Part shown: positions 1-8,922 of the stretch, in pieces
Layout: each line of letters starts with the position of its first letter
Position numbering within the stretch: position 1 is the stretch's first letter
From: JANQPX01 sp039197065
Lineage (GTDB): Bacteria > Pseudomonadota > Alphaproteobacteria > Geminicoccales > Geminicoccaceae
Assembly (NCBI GenBank): GCA_039197065.1
Contig: JBCCUL010000007.1
Location: 186,001 to 250,000, forward strand
Direction of reading: 5' to 3'
Length of the DNA stretch: 64,000 nucleotides
The notes under the pieces: model-generated
The model's input: the letters and a program-made list of their open reading frames with translations, nothing else
Told to the model about the DNA's origin: nothing
The model's database searches: none
Made by a program: the position numbers and the translations under genes

Positions 1-434
1 TTGTTGTCGACGACATTGACGTAATGCATCGAAGCGAACCCGTGCTGCGCGCAAAGTTCGGACCAGTAGCCGATCCTGCCGATATGGAAACTGTTGCGCA
101 GTGCTACGATCGCCGCACCGTCCCGCCTCGCCTTGGCCATGCCGAGTTCCATCGCCTCGAAAGCGATCACCTGACCGAAGCCGCGCTGGCCATCGATCAC
201 CAGGATCGGACCCTTGTCGCTGACGATCTCGGCATGCTTGTTCGGCTGGAGATTGTCTTCGGTCCAGCAAGCGACATAAATCGGCAGCATACCGACGCCG
301 TGGCTGTCATGCCCTGCGAGATTGGAAGCGACCAGATGATTGGCGACCAGTTCCGCTTCGCGCTCACTGCTCCCCACCCCCCGACAGATGGCCATGGTCA
401 GCTGATGAAGCTTGTCGCTCGGCACGATCGGCAT
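1..434 (-). CDS. Malate/L-lactate dehydrogenase family (Ldh_2) oxidoreductase, N-terminal part
   Basis: The frame runs from an ATG at 434 off the left edge, so only about 144 N-terminal residues are seen. The start reads MPIVPSDKLHQLTMAICRG and is followed by SNLAGHDSHGVGMLPIY at about residues 37-53. That is the hallmark SN-x-x-GHDSHG segment of the NAD(P)-dependent Ldh_2 family (malate, L-lactate, ureidoglycolate and delta-piperideine-carboxylate dehydrogenases), where the GHDSH histidine is catalytic. The conserved GQ-x-x-GQVIAFEAM-like segment follows. Substrate cannot be assigned within this family from sequence. The gene lies 83 bp downstream of a TupA-like gene on the same strand, with no obvious functional link. 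Confidence 0.88.
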   Translation of the reverse strand, partial: MPIVPSDKLHQLTMAICRGVGSSEREAELVANHLVASNLAGHDSHGVGMLPIYVACWTEDNLQPNKHAEIVSDKGPILVIDGQRGFGQVIAFEAMELGMAKARRDGAAIVALRNSFHIGRIGYWSELCAQHGFASMHYVNVVDN

Positions 435-517
435 GGTTCATTCCCTAAAAGACCCCTGATGGCCCAAGCGTAGTTCAGAGGAATGGCGAACGCCAAGCGG
501 TCGCGGCGTTTTGCCCT

Positions 518-1420
518 TTAACCGGCAAGCCTGTTGATCGGCCGAAACAGCGCACGGCCGTCGACCCTGAAGGATGAGATCACCGCTTGGCCAGCTTTCG
601 AGGTCAGCCAGTCCGCCAATGTTGTGGCATCAGCAGCATTGAGGCCGGGATGGCGATCGGGGTTCACCCGGATAAGGCTGTAGACATTGTCGAGCGCCGG
701 CTCGTCGTTCGAAAAAAGCGTTTCGAGATTGCCGGGATTGCCGAAGGTCGCCCAGGTGGCCTCGTCGGTGAGCGTGTAGGCGCTTGTATTGGCCGCAATA
801 TTGAGCGTAGCGCCCTGGCCTGACCCGCTCTCACGATACCAGTCCTCGCCGCTCCCGGCGTCGCCGAGGCGGTTAGGATCAAGGTCCGCCTCCTGCCAGA
901 TCCGAAGCTCAGCCCGATGGGTTCCACTGTCGTCGCCGCGCGAGAGGAACAGCGCGCGATGTCGGGCGACAGCCCTGAAGGCCGATGCGGCATCGGAACT
1001 TTGGCGCACCCCGGCAGGATCTGACTTCGGCCCGACGACAATGAAACGGTTCCGCATCAAGGGTCGCCGGTCCACACCATATCCTTTATCGACAAAGCCC
1101 TGCTCATCCTCGGGCGAATGAACCAGGATGATGTCGACGTCGCCACGCGCCGCCAGGTTCAAGACAGCGCCACTGCCCGCCGTGACCGCTCGGATCTGAA
1201 TGTCATGTGCAGCCTTGAACGCATCGACCAGATGCGCAAGCAGGCCTGAGTTCTCTGTCGATGTGGTTACGCCAAGAAACAGCGGTTCGCCGCTCCGGCC
1301 CGTCCCCGAGGCCGATACGCCCACACCAAAGGCCAGGCAGCATGCGAAGTGATGAAACAACCGACGACGACGCAATGCCCGATCCACCCTTGTCCCCACG
1401 TCTTCGAGATCATGGCGCAT
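518..1420 (-). CDS. Tungstate ABC transporter substrate-binding protein, TupA-like
   Basis: A 300-residue periplasmic binding protein. A hydrophobic segment at about residues 21-40 looks like an export signal, and the mature domain starts near residue 47. TTSTENSG (52-59), the ILVHSPEDEQGFVDKGYG stretch (about 98-115) and SRGDDSGTH (160-168) are the conserved oxyanion-binding blocks of the TupA group, where the Ser/Thr clusters hold tungstate. The usual partners TupB (permease) and TupC (ATPase) are absent on either side: the left neighbour is an Ldh_2 dehydrogenase and the right neighbour is an unknown small gene. Molybdate binding is possible, but the TTST/SRGDDSGTH pattern favours TupA over ModA. 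Confidence 0.85.
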   Translation of the reverse strand: MRHDLEDVGTRVDRALRRRRLFHHFACCLAFGVGVSASGTGRSGEPLFLGVTTSTENSGLLAHLVDAFKAAHDIQIRAVTAGSGAVLNLAARGDVDIILVHSPEDEQGFVDKGYGVDRRPLMRNRFIVVGPKSDPAGVRQSSDAASAFRAVARHRALFLSRGDDSGTHRAELRIWQEADLDPNRLGDAGSGEDWYRESGSGQGATLNIAANTSAYTLTDEATWATFGNPGNLETLFSNDEPALDNVYSLIRVNPDRHPGLNAADATTLADWLTSKAGQAVISSFRVDGRALFRPINRLAG

Positions 1421-1486
1421 GCAGGCGGAAAAACAAGGCCCGGACTGAACCAGCCTCTGAGCGTTCGATTTTGCTCGAACGTCAAT

Positions 1487-1870
1487 CTATCTGGCGGCTG
1501 GAGGCGCTGATGTCGAGCGAAATGCCGCACGGACGCCGGCGACATTTTTGATCCTGCCGATGAGCTCGCAACAGCGTATTTCTGCATTCGCATGATGCAG
1601 AAACGACGCGCAGCCCGGATCGTCGGTGAACTGCCTCTCTTTCATCAGGTCAGCGCACATTTCGGCACGCTCGGCTGCAGAGAAGAAGCAGTCGAGAATT
1701 GCCTGAATATATTCCCAATATTCTACTGAGCCGGAATATTGTCTAAGCTTGTCTGTAGCCCCGATATGTAGCATGAGCATTTGGTAAAGTTCTGGTTGTG
1801 ATCCATCCAGAAAGCGCTCACCCCAGCGCTCAAGCCAGATGACCACGTCATCGCCCCGAAGTGTTGACAT
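1487..1870 (-). CDS. Hypothetical protein (127 aa)
   Basis: Not recognised. The translation has protein-like composition (WLERWGERFLDG near the N-terminus, several Cys and Trp, acidic helices) and no signal peptide or membrane segment. The ATG at 1870 is directly preceded by a G-rich stretch (GGGGCGGGGG) that could serve as ribosome-binding site. The last 25 residues are Arg/Ala/Ser-rich and may be out of character with the rest. It is 66 bp upstream of tupA on the same strand. It could be a genuine lineage-specific gene or a chance frame; no overlapping frame looks better. Confidence 0.45.
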   Translation of the reverse strand: MSTLRGDDVVIWLERWGERFLDGSQPELYQMLMLHIGATDKLRQYSGSVEYWEYIQAILDCFFSAAERAEMCADLMKERQFTDDPGCASFLHHANAEIRCCELIGRIKNVAGVRAAFRSTSAPPAAR

Positions 1871-2017
1871 CCCCCGCCCCGTCTTGAACGTTTAGCTTTA
1901 CGAATTGTCAGTTTACGGTCTGCGCGCGGCGTAGACTGTGAGTTAATTCACAGTTTGTTCGGATTTCCATCGATTTTTACCGGTCTGTGTCGACGTCGCC
2001 GATAGCAAGCTACGGAA

Positions 2018-2956
2018 ATGTTTCACGCCCCTATGACATCGGAAGGACAGATAGCGAGGCGTCAGATTCTCGTGATCGCCAACCCAACCGCCGGATCAGG
2101 CGGAAGCGCCCGTCTGGAAGCGGTCGTCGATCGACTTCGAGACCTTGGCTGCTCCGTCAAACTCCACGCAACCGAAGCATCCGGGGATGCCGAGCAGTTC
2201 GTTCGCAACATCGATTGCTCCGACATCGACGCAATCGTCGCCGCCGGCGGCGATGGAACAGTCAATGAGGTGCTGAACGGGCTTCCAGAGGATGGACCGC
2301 CGCTCGCTATCCTGCCTCTAGGCACCGTCAACGTGCTGGCGAGAGAAATCGCCCTGTCGCGTTCCATCGACAGCATCGCAGCGACCATCGCTTTCGGTCC
2401 GAGCCGGCCTGTCACCATCGGTGAAGTCAATGGCCGGCGCTTTGCGATGATGGCCAGCGTAGGTCTCGACGCCAAGGTCGTGGACAATGTCAGTCTTGGC
2501 CTGAAGCGTTATGTTGGAAAATGGGCCTATATCCTTGAAACATTTCGACAAATCATTCCATCGACACAATCACTCTATCGCGTTCGCATAGGTGATACCG
2601 AGCAAAAGGCCCACGGCGTCATCATTGCCAATGGCCGGCATTATGGCGGTGACTATGTAACGTCTCCTGCAGCATGCCTCGAAAAGCCGGCTTTGGATGT
2701 CTGTCGCCTGACCCGGCCAGGTCGCCTGGCAGTCTTCTCCTACCTCACATCCCTATTTCTTGGCCGCTTCGCCAAACGTGCGGACGTCCACATCGAGGAA
2801 GCGACCGACTTCAAGATCATCGGCCCGGCGGGGTCTCCAGTTCAGCTCGATGGCGATGTTCTCTGTCGCCTGCCGGCCTCCGTCAGAGTTCTGCCTGCAG
2901 CGATCAATCTCATCTATCCCGCATCATCTGAGGACGGAAACCCGCGACCGTCATGA
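2018..2956 (+). CDS. Diacylglycerol kinase-family lipid kinase
   Basis: A 312-residue soluble kinase of the DagK_cat/YegS/LCB5 family, which phosphorylates diacylglycerol, sphingoid bases or related lipids at the membrane surface. The N-terminal nucleotide-binding domain shows VIANPTAGSG (19-28), the glycine-rich GGDGTVNEV (77-85) and PLGTVNVLARE (100-110). The C-terminal beta-sandwich domain includes NGRHYGGDYVTSPAA and ends with QLDGDVL, the usual closing motif. The start could also be the ATG at 2033, which removes five residues. It is followed after 104 bp by a flippase on the same strand, so a shared envelope-lipid role is possible. Confidence 0.88.
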   Translation: MFHAPMTSEGQIARRQILVIANPTAGSGGSARLEAVVDRLRDLGCSVKLHATEASGDAEQFVRNIDCSDIDAIVAAGGDGTVNEVLNGLPEDGPPLAILPLGTVNVLAREIALSRSIDSIAATIAFGPSRPVTIGEVNGRRFAMMASVGLDAKVVDNVSLGLKRYVGKWAYILETFRQIIPSTQSLYRVRIGDTEQKAHGVIIANGRHYGGDYVTSPAACLEKPALDVCRLTRPGRLAVFSYLTSLFLGRFAKRADVHIEEATDFKIIGPAGSPVQLDGDVLCRLPASVRVLPAAINLIYPASSEDGNPRPS

Positions 2957-3060
2957 CATCGTCGCGAGCCTCAGAGATCGACGCCGGTGCTTGACAGTCC
3001 GCTCAGTCTGATAGTCAATCCTGCCCGACAGACGTTACCGAAGAAAGCGCCCAAAAATCG

Positions 3061-4506
3061 ATGTTCAAGGCGAACGACATCAAGATCGGCATCATCTGGC
3101 GGCTGATCGAAGTCGTCGGCGCTGAATTCTTCGCTTTCTGCTCGTTTCTAATACTGACCCGGCTCCTCGCCCCTGAGCATTTCGGCGTGGTGGCGCTTGC
3201 CACCCTTTTGATCCTGGTCTCCCAGCTCGTCCTCTTCCAGGGCGTTGGCGAAGCGCTGGTGCAGATCGACGACATCGAGACGAGCTGGTTTTCCAGCGGT
3301 CTCTGGATGAATGTTGGTCTCGCAGCCCTCACCGCCCTTTTGCTGATCGCAGCAGCGCCTGCCATCGCGGTCGCCTTTTCGGAGCCGCGCTTTGCTGATG
3401 TTCTTCGGGCGATGGCGCCGCTCTTGCTGATCTACTCAGTCAGCGGCATTCTCCAATCGAAACTCCGCCGGGACCTCAAGCTCAAGGGCTTCGCATTCGC
3501 CTCGATCTTTGCCACGCTCTTCGGCGCCGTGGTTGCGGCGGTGATGGCGCTCAGGGGCTTCGAGGTCTGGAGCCTGGTCGGCCAGCAATGGACCTACGCG
3601 CTAACCAGCACAACGATGTTTCTCCTGCACGCCCGCTGGCTGCCGCAGCCCATCATCAGGAAAGAGCATATCAAGCGGCTGGCCGGCTTCGGGTTCAACA
3701 CCATCGGCGCCGCCCTGCTCCGCTTTGCCATTCGCCAGCTCGATCTCCTGTTTCTCGGCCTTCACCTCCCGTCCAGGCAGGTGGGCTTGTATTTTCTCGC
3801 CACGCGCATCCTGAATACGGTCGGTCAGCTCACCTACTACTCGATCCAGCGCCTGGGCCTTCCGGTCCTCTCCCGGCTGCAGAACGATCCCATCAGACAG
3901 CAGGCCGCGATCATCTCGACGCTCAGGCTGACCTGTCTGGTCTGCCTGCCGATCTTCTTCGGCATGGCGATGACCGCCGATCTCATCATGCCCATCGTCT
4001 TCGGCGCGGAGTGGAGCGGCAGCATTCAGCCCTTCCGCATCCTTTGCCTGTTCACGATCTTCTATGCGCTCTCGCTGATCGCCAATCAGATCCTCCTGTC
4101 GGCCGGCTTCGCCTCGACCGTCTTTCGTCTGTCGATCATGAACGCCGTTGTCTTCGGCGTGGCCGTCGCTTTTGCCGCCCCCCATGGCATTACCGCGACC
4201 GCCATTGCAGGCGGTGTCGCCAACATGTTTTGCCTGCCCGTCTATTTCTACGTGCTGCGCGGTAAACTCCATCTCGATCTCGCCCATCTCGCCGCCGATC
4301 TCCTGCCGATCTGGACCGCTGCGATCGCTATGATCGTCGTCGTCATGGCAGCGCGCTATGGACTGCTGAACGGTCTCAATCCGCTGCTCACACTCGGACT
4401 TTCCATCCTTCTCGGCATGCTGTCCTTTGCAGGCTCCATCTGGTTTCTGCGCCGTGACTATGTCGACGAGCTCACGACGATCTTTCTAGGCGATCGATCG
4501 TCCTGA
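3061..4506 (+). CDS. Oligosaccharide flippase family protein (Wzx/MOP superfamily)
   Basis: A 481-residue, strongly hydrophobic protein with about 12-14 predicted transmembrane helices, typical of the polysaccharide_synt/MOP flippases that move lipid-linked sugars across the inner membrane. The opening block (WRLIEVVGAEFFAFCSFLIL, then TRLLAPEHFGVVALATLL) is the characteristic first two helices of this family. SKLRRDLKLKGFA in the fourth helix region is also typical (the L-x-R-x-x-x-F-K motif). No glycosyltransferase or polymerase lies nearby, so the substrate (exopolysaccharide, O-antigen or other) is open. It stands alone after the lipid kinase gene. Confidence 0.88.
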   Translation: MFKANDIKIGIIWRLIEVVGAEFFAFCSFLILTRLLAPEHFGVVALATLLILVSQLVLFQGVGEALVQIDDIETSWFSSGLWMNVGLAALTALLLIAAAPAIAVAFSEPRFADVLRAMAPLLLIYSVSGILQSKLRRDLKLKGFAFASIFATLFGAVVAAVMALRGFEVWSLVGQQWTYALTSTTMFLLHARWLPQPIIRKEHIKRLAGFGFNTIGAALLRFAIRQLDLLFLGLHLPSRQVGLYFLATRILNTVGQLTYYSIQRLGLPVLSRLQNDPIRQQAAIISTLRLTCLVCLPIFFGMAMTADLIMPIVFGAEWSGSIQPFRILCLFTIFYALSLIANQILLSAGFASTVFRLSIMNAVVFGVAVAFAAPHGITATAIAGGVANMFCLPVYFYVLRGKLHLDLAHLAADLLPIWTAAIAMIVVVMAARYGLLNGLNPLLTLGLSILLGMLSFAGSIWFLRRDYVDELTTIFLGDRSS

Positions 4507-4573
4507 ACTCTCTGTCAGCGTAACGATCGACGCCCGAACGGGCGGCTGCTATCGGTACGTGAGAAGGGTGGAC

Positions 4574-4630
4574 TCCTAGGGTTGCATGGACCGTCAAGCG
4601 TTTTACCGGCACAAGTTTGATAAGGGTTAA
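4574..4630 (+). repeat. Half copy of a TTAA-ended dispersed hairpin element
   Basis: The stretch around 4574-4597 (CTCCTAGGGTTGCATGGACC) and the closing GGGTTAA at 4624-4630 match the right half of the elements at 11602-11736 and 18159-18300. The left half (GGTCCATGCGA arm) is not found upstream, so this copy cannot form the long hairpin. It lies between the flippase and the SMP-30 gene, in the likely promoter region of the latter. The rest of 4507-4691 shows nothing recognisable. Confidence 0.6.
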
Positions 4631-4691
4631 GCCGGATGCGTTGATCTGATACTAAAACAAGCGATCAGCATCGGGCGGTCTGTCTGTTCTC

Positions 4692-5609
4692 GTGCAAATC
4701 TCGTCTGGGAGAAGGTTGTTGAGTGTTTCGATCGAGTGTGTCGTCGATGCCAAGGCGAAAACCGGCGAGGGTGCATTTTGGGATGTCGAACGCCAACAGC
4801 TTTGGTGGGTCGATATCCCGCCGGGGCTGGTCCAATGCTTCGATCCGGCGACCGGCGACAATCAACAATGGGACATCGGGGAGCCTGTCGGCTGCCTGGC
4901 GCCCAGCGTCAGGGGCGACCTGATCCTCGCGACCCGTTCAGGCTTTTGGCGCTTCGATCCGGAAACAGGTGATAAGACAGCGCTGCACGACCCTGAGGCC
5001 GATATTCCCGCCAATCGCTTCAACGACTGCGCCACCGATCCCATGGGCAGGCTCTGGGCCGGGACCATGAAGAACGATGGCGGGCCGCCGGCAGCAGCAG
5101 GCGCATTTTATCGTCTGGACGCAGATCTGACATCGATGAAATGGGTGGATGGCATCTTCACCACCAACGGCCTCGCCTTCAGCCCGGACGGGCGGACGAT
5201 GTACAGCGCCGATACCAACGCTTCGGTGCAGACGATCTGGGCCTCGGATTACGATGTCGAGACTGGCATGCCCGGAGAACGCCGCCCGTTCTTCGACGCG
5301 CGTGCGGTCGACGGGCGGCCGGACGGCGGCACCGTCGATAGCGATGGCTGCTACTGGATGGCCGGGGTCGGTGGCTGGCAGCTGGTGCGCCTGACGCCGG
5401 ATGGCGAGATCGACCGGATCGTCGACCTCCCAATCGAGCGCCCCTCCAAACCGATGTTCGGCGGGTCGAGGCTCGACGTGCTCTACGTGACGTCAATCGG
5501 GGCCGGCCTGACCTCAGGCACGGAAGACCGTCAGCCTCACGCGGGCGGCCTTTTCGCGATTACCGGGCTCGGCGTCCAAGGCCTGCCGCAGACGCGGTTT
5601 GCGGGCTGA
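4692..5609 (+). CDS. SMP-30/gluconolactonase/LRE family sugar lactonase
   Basis: A 305-residue six-bladed beta-propeller of the SMP-30 family, which hydrolyses aldono-lactones with a divalent metal. The expected metal ligands appear in TGEGAFWD (Glu), TNGLAFSPDG (Asn) and GGTVDSDGCYW (Asp), and the GDLILATRSGF and NRFNDCATDPMGRLWAGTM blocks are canonical. Start choice: GTG at 4692 gives the longest form, but GGGAG at 4707-4711 is well placed for a TTG at 4719, which would remove nine residues. It precedes an HpcH/HpaI aldolase and a rhamnose mutarotase, which suggests an L-rhamnono- or related deoxy-sugar lactone as substrate (inference). Confidence 0.9.
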   Translation: MQISSGRRLLSVSIECVVDAKAKTGEGAFWDVERQQLWWVDIPPGLVQCFDPATGDNQQWDIGEPVGCLAPSVRGDLILATRSGFWRFDPETGDKTALHDPEADIPANRFNDCATDPMGRLWAGTMKNDGGPPAAAGAFYRLDADLTSMKWVDGIFTTNGLAFSPDGRTMYSADTNASVQTIWASDYDVETGMPGERRPFFDARAVDGRPDGGTVDSDGCYWMAGVGGWQLVRLTPDGEIDRIVDLPIERPSKPMFGGSRLDVLYVTSIGAGLTSGTEDRQPHAGGLFAITGLGVQGLPQTRFAG

Positions 5610-5776
5610 CAAGGAGATACCTTGGCGGCCAATCTGCTTTCGTAAGCTGCGCGAATGTCAAAAGCCTCATCGATAAGGGGCCGGAGCCCATTGGATTTCC
5701 AAGCACCTTCTTCGATGATGGTCGAAGCCTAACGGCGTGATAAAGCCGTGTGATACCGAACCAAAAGGAAAAGGGC

Positions 5777-6538
5777 ATGGTGACCAGGGTCGAAAAAGTC
5801 TGGGGAGAAAGCGGAACGGTGGTCAATGGCTGGCTGTCGATACCAAGCAGCGTCACTGCTGAGCTGGTGGCGCGCCAGGGTTATGACAGCATCGTCGTCG
5901 ACCTGCAGCATGGGCTGATCGACTATCAGACAGCGCTGACCATGATGCAGGCGATCAACGCCGCAGGCGACGCCACGGTGATCGCGCGCCCGCCCTGGAA
6001 CGAGCCGGGCATCATCATGAAATGCCTGGATGCCGGCGCCTGGGGCATTCTCTGTCCGATGATCAACAATCCTGAGGACGCAAGAGCCTTCGTCGGCGCC
6101 TGCCACTACGCACCCAAGGGCTTTCGCAGCGTCGGGCCGACGCGGGCGATGAGCATGTTCGGTCCGGACTATATCAAGCGCGCCAATGATCACGTGATCA
6201 CACTCGCCATGATCGAAACGGCTGAAGCTTATGAAAACGCGGAGAAAATCGCCGAGACACCGGGCCTCTCCGCTCTCTATATCGGCCCAGCCGACCTCGC
6301 CCAATCCCTCGGTTACCCGGTCGAACTCGATCCGACCAGCGAGCCGATGATGGTCGCGATCGAGCGCATTCGCGATGCCGCCAAGTCGGCCGGCAAGAAG
6401 GTCGGCATGCATTGCATGATGCCGGACTATGCCCGGGCGATGGCCTCGTGCGGCTTCGACTTCGTGACCCTCGGCAATGATTTTCGCATGCTCACCAGCG
6501 AGTTGCAGGCGCGCGTTAAAGCGTTTCACGAAGGCTGA
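5777..6538 (+). CDS. HpcH/HpaI aldolase family protein (2-keto-3-deoxy acid aldolase)
   Basis: A class II, metal-dependent aldolase fold that cleaves 2-keto-3-deoxy sugar acids or 4-hydroxy-2-oxo acids to pyruvate plus an aldehyde. Family blocks: VVDLQHGLIDY (about 40-50, catalytic His), RPPWNE (about 76-81), LDAGAWGILCPMINN (about 90-104), the IE metal ligand in LAMIETAEAYENAE, and YIGPADLAQSLG. I chose the ATG at 5777 because AAGGAAAAGG lies just upstream; a GTG at 5750 in the same frame would add nine residues. It is followed after 15 bp by the molybdopterin subunit gene, with RhaM and TPR genes behind. 2-Keto-3-deoxyrhamnonate aldolase (lactaldehyde plus pyruvate) is the best contextual guess. 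Confidence 0.88.
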   Translation: MVTRVEKVWGESGTVVNGWLSIPSSVTAELVARQGYDSIVVDLQHGLIDYQTALTMMQAINAAGDATVIARPPWNEPGIIMKCLDAGAWGILCPMINNPEDARAFVGACHYAPKGFRSVGPTRAMSMFGPDYIKRANDHVITLAMIETAEAYENAEKIAETPGLSALYIGPADLAQSLGYPVELDPTSEPMMVAIERIRDAAKSAGKKVGMHCMMPDYARAMASCGFDFVTLGNDFRMLTSELQARVKAFHEG

Positions 6539-6553
6539 CGGGAAGGCGACGTC

Positions 6554-8902
6554 ATGTCGGAGACTGCCGTGGAGAAGTTCGGCGTCGGCCAATCGGTATC
6601 GCGCAAGGAGGACCCGAGGCTCGTCGCCGGACAAGGACGCTTCACCGACGACATCGACCTTCCGGACCAGGCCTTTGCGGTTTTCCTTCGGTCCAGCGTC
6701 GCTCATGGGACCATCGGTCGTCTGGACGTCCAGGATGCGCGGGTGTCGGCCGGCGTGCTCGCGGTCGTGACGGCCGAGGATCTCGGTCGCGCCGGCTATG
6801 ATGATATCCGCTGTCCGCTCGCCATGAAGAGCAACGACGGCAGCCCGCTATTCGCGCCGCCGAGGCCGCTGTTCGCCAGGAACAAGGTCCGACATGTCGG
6901 CGAAATCCTGGTGATGGTGGTGGCGGATAGCGAAGCGAACGCTCGCGACGCGATCGAGCGGATTGAGGTCGAGATCGAACCGCTGAACGCCGTCGTCGAT
7001 GTCGAGGCGGCGCTCGCCGAGGATGCGCCCAAGGTGCATGATGGCCACGGCAATCGCTGCCTGGACTGGCGCTTCGGCGATGAGGATTCCGTCAAGCGCG
7101 CCTTCGCCGAAGCCGCCCACATCACGCGCATCAAAGTCGTCAATAATCGGATTGTGGTCGCCGCGATGGAGCCGCGGGTCGCCATCGCCGCTTTTGATGC
7201 CGAGAACGGCCGCTACACGCTGCATGTCGGCTGCCAGGGCGCTTTCGGCCTTCGACAAGGCCTGGCCGGACTGATGCGGAAGGATCCTCGGCAACTCCGG
7301 GTGCTCACCGAAGATGTCGGCGGCTCCTTCGGCATGAAGGCGACGGTCTATCCGGAATATGTGTCGCTGCTGCACGCCGCGAAGAAGCTTGGCCGACCTG
7401 TCAGGTGGAAGGACAGTCGTTCCGACAGTTTCCTCTCCGATCTCCAGGGGCGTGCGACGGTGATCGAAGGCGCGCTGGCATTGGACGCTAGCGGACGGTT
7501 TCTTGCCGTGCGCGTGCGTCATCGCGCGGATATGGGCGCTTATCTCACGGCGGCCGGTCCCTCCATGCCGTCGGCGAACATGCAGCGCAACTTGCCAAGC
7601 CTCTATCGAACCGGCGCCATGGCGATCAGGACGGAATGCGCCTTTACCAACACGCTGCCGATCGGCCCCTATCGAGGCGCGGGCCGGCCTGAAGCGAACT
7701 ACATCATGGAGCGTCTGGTGGACCAGGCCGCGCGTGAGACCGGGCGGGATCCGGCAGCACTCAGGCAGCTCAACCTGCTACCTTCGAGCGCCATGCCGCA
7801 TAAGGCCTTGTCCGGCCTCGTCTACGATAGCGGTGACTTCGAGGCGGTACTCGATAAGGGCCTTCACCTCGCAAATTGGTCCGGCTTCGAAGAGCGTCGC
7901 CGCGGCAGTGAAGCGGCGGGGCTGATACGTGGTCGCGGGCTTGCCTGTTATCTCGAGGTGACAGCGCCGCCGCGCGACGAGATGGGTGGGATCAGGTTTG
8001 AGGCCAATGGCAGGATCACGCTGATCTCGGGCACCTTGGATTACGGCCAGGGCCATCCTTCCGCCTTCGCCCAGGTGGTTGGCGAAAAACTCGGTCTGCC
8101 GTTCGAGAAGATCGACCTGGTGCAGGGTGACAGCGATCAGCTGATCGCCGGCGGCGGCACGGGCGGCTCGCGCTCGATCATGTCGAGCGGCAAAGCGCTG
8201 ACCGAGGCGGCAGCCGAGGTGATCGAGCTCGGCAAGCTTCTGGCCGCCCATCATCTGGAGACGGCCGCTGCCGACATCACGTTTCTCAGGAATGATCAAG
8301 GCGACGGCGCCTTCAGAGTGAAGGGAACGGATCGCGAGATCACGCTTTTGGATCTTGCGTCAACGGTTCGCGAGGGTGGCCCAGCCGCAGATGATCTGCC
8401 GCCAAGCCTGGATGTCGCGCTGATCGCCGAGGCTCCGCCGTCCGCCTTCCCCAATGGCTGCCATATCGTGGAGGTGGAGATCGATCCCGAGACAGGTACC
8501 GTCAGCCTGGAGCGCTATGTAGCGCTGGATGACTTCGGCAATCTGGTCAACCCGATGCTTGCCGAGGGGCAGGTTCATGGCGGGGTGGTTCAAGGTGTCG
8601 GCCAAGCACTGATGGAGCGCACCGTCTACGATGCGTCGGGTCAGCTCATCTCGGGCTCGTTCATGGACTACACCCTGCCGCGCGCCGGCGATCTGCCGAC
8701 GATCGACGTCGGGTTTCATCCGGTGCCCGCCACCAGCAATCCGCTTGGGGTTAAGGGCTGCGGCGAGGCTGGCGTTACCGGCGCTCTGCCGGCCATCATG
8801 AATGCGATCAGCGATGCCCTGGCGAGCCGAGGGGCAGCGCCCGTGGACATGCCGGCGACGCCGGAACGGATCTGGAGGGCGCTTAAGGCATCGAGAATGT
8901 GA
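6554..8902 (+). CDS. Xanthine dehydrogenase/aldehyde oxidase family molybdopterin-binding (large) subunit
   Basis: A 782-residue molybdenum hydroxylase large subunit. N-terminal block VSRKEDPRLVAGQGRFTDD (about 16-34) begins the aldehyde oxidase a/b-hammerhead domain. The Mo-pterin domain contains PYRGAGR (about 372), the form II-type variant rather than the AYXCSFR active-site loop of true CO dehydrogenase. GGTGGSRS (about 534) and KGCGEAG near residue 735-740 carry the cofactor contacts and the catalytic Glu. Normal enzymes also need 2Fe-2S and FAD subunits; neither is encoded next to it or elsewhere in the window. It sits between aldolase (15 bp) and rhamnose mutarotase (20 bp), so it may oxidise an aldehyde such as lactaldehyde (inference). 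Confidence 0.92.
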   Translation: MSETAVEKFGVGQSVSRKEDPRLVAGQGRFTDDIDLPDQAFAVFLRSSVAHGTIGRLDVQDARVSAGVLAVVTAEDLGRAGYDDIRCPLAMKSNDGSPLFAPPRPLFARNKVRHVGEILVMVVADSEANARDAIERIEVEIEPLNAVVDVEAALAEDAPKVHDGHGNRCLDWRFGDEDSVKRAFAEAAHITRIKVVNNRIVVAAMEPRVAIAAFDAENGRYTLHVGCQGAFGLRQGLAGLMRKDPRQLRVLTEDVGGSFGMKATVYPEYVSLLHAAKKLGRPVRWKDSRSDSFLSDLQGRATVIEGALALDASGRFLAVRVRHRADMGAYLTAAGPSMPSANMQRNLPSLYRTGAMAIRTECAFTNTLPIGPYRGAGRPEANYIMERLVDQAARETGRDPAALRQLNLLPSSAMPHKALSGLVYDSGDFEAVLDKGLHLANWSGFEERRRGSEAAGLIRGRGLACYLEVTAPPRDEMGGIRFEANGRITLISGTLDYGQGHPSAFAQVVGEKLGLPFEKIDLVQGDSDQLIAGGGTGGSRSIMSSGKALTEAAAEVIELGKLLAAHHLETAAADITFLRNDQGDGAFRVKGTDREITLLDLASTVREGGPAADDLPPSLDVALIAEAPPSAFPNGCHIVEVEIDPETGTVSLERYVALDDFGNLVNPMLAEGQVHGGVVQGVGQALMERTVYDASGQLISGSFMDYTLPRAGDLPTIDVGFHPVPATSNPLGVKGCGEAGVTGALPAIMNAISDALASRGAAPVDMPATPERIWRALKASRM

Positions 8903-8922
8903 GCCTGATGGAAGGATGAGAC

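Noticed and set aside
24..473. 149-residue plus-strand frame at the left edge
   Set aside because: The opposite strand carries a clear Ldh_2 dehydrogenase with the GHDSHG motif; the plus frame is its shadow.
5729..6706. 325-residue minus-strand frame over the aldolase gene
   Set aside because: It is His/Arg/Asp-rich antisense translation of the HpcH/HpaI aldolase and the start of the molybdopterin gene, without domains.
6554..8902. True carbon monoxide dehydrogenase (CoxL)
   Set aside because: The active-site loop is PYRGAGR, not AYXCSFR, and the CoxM and CoxS genes are missing.
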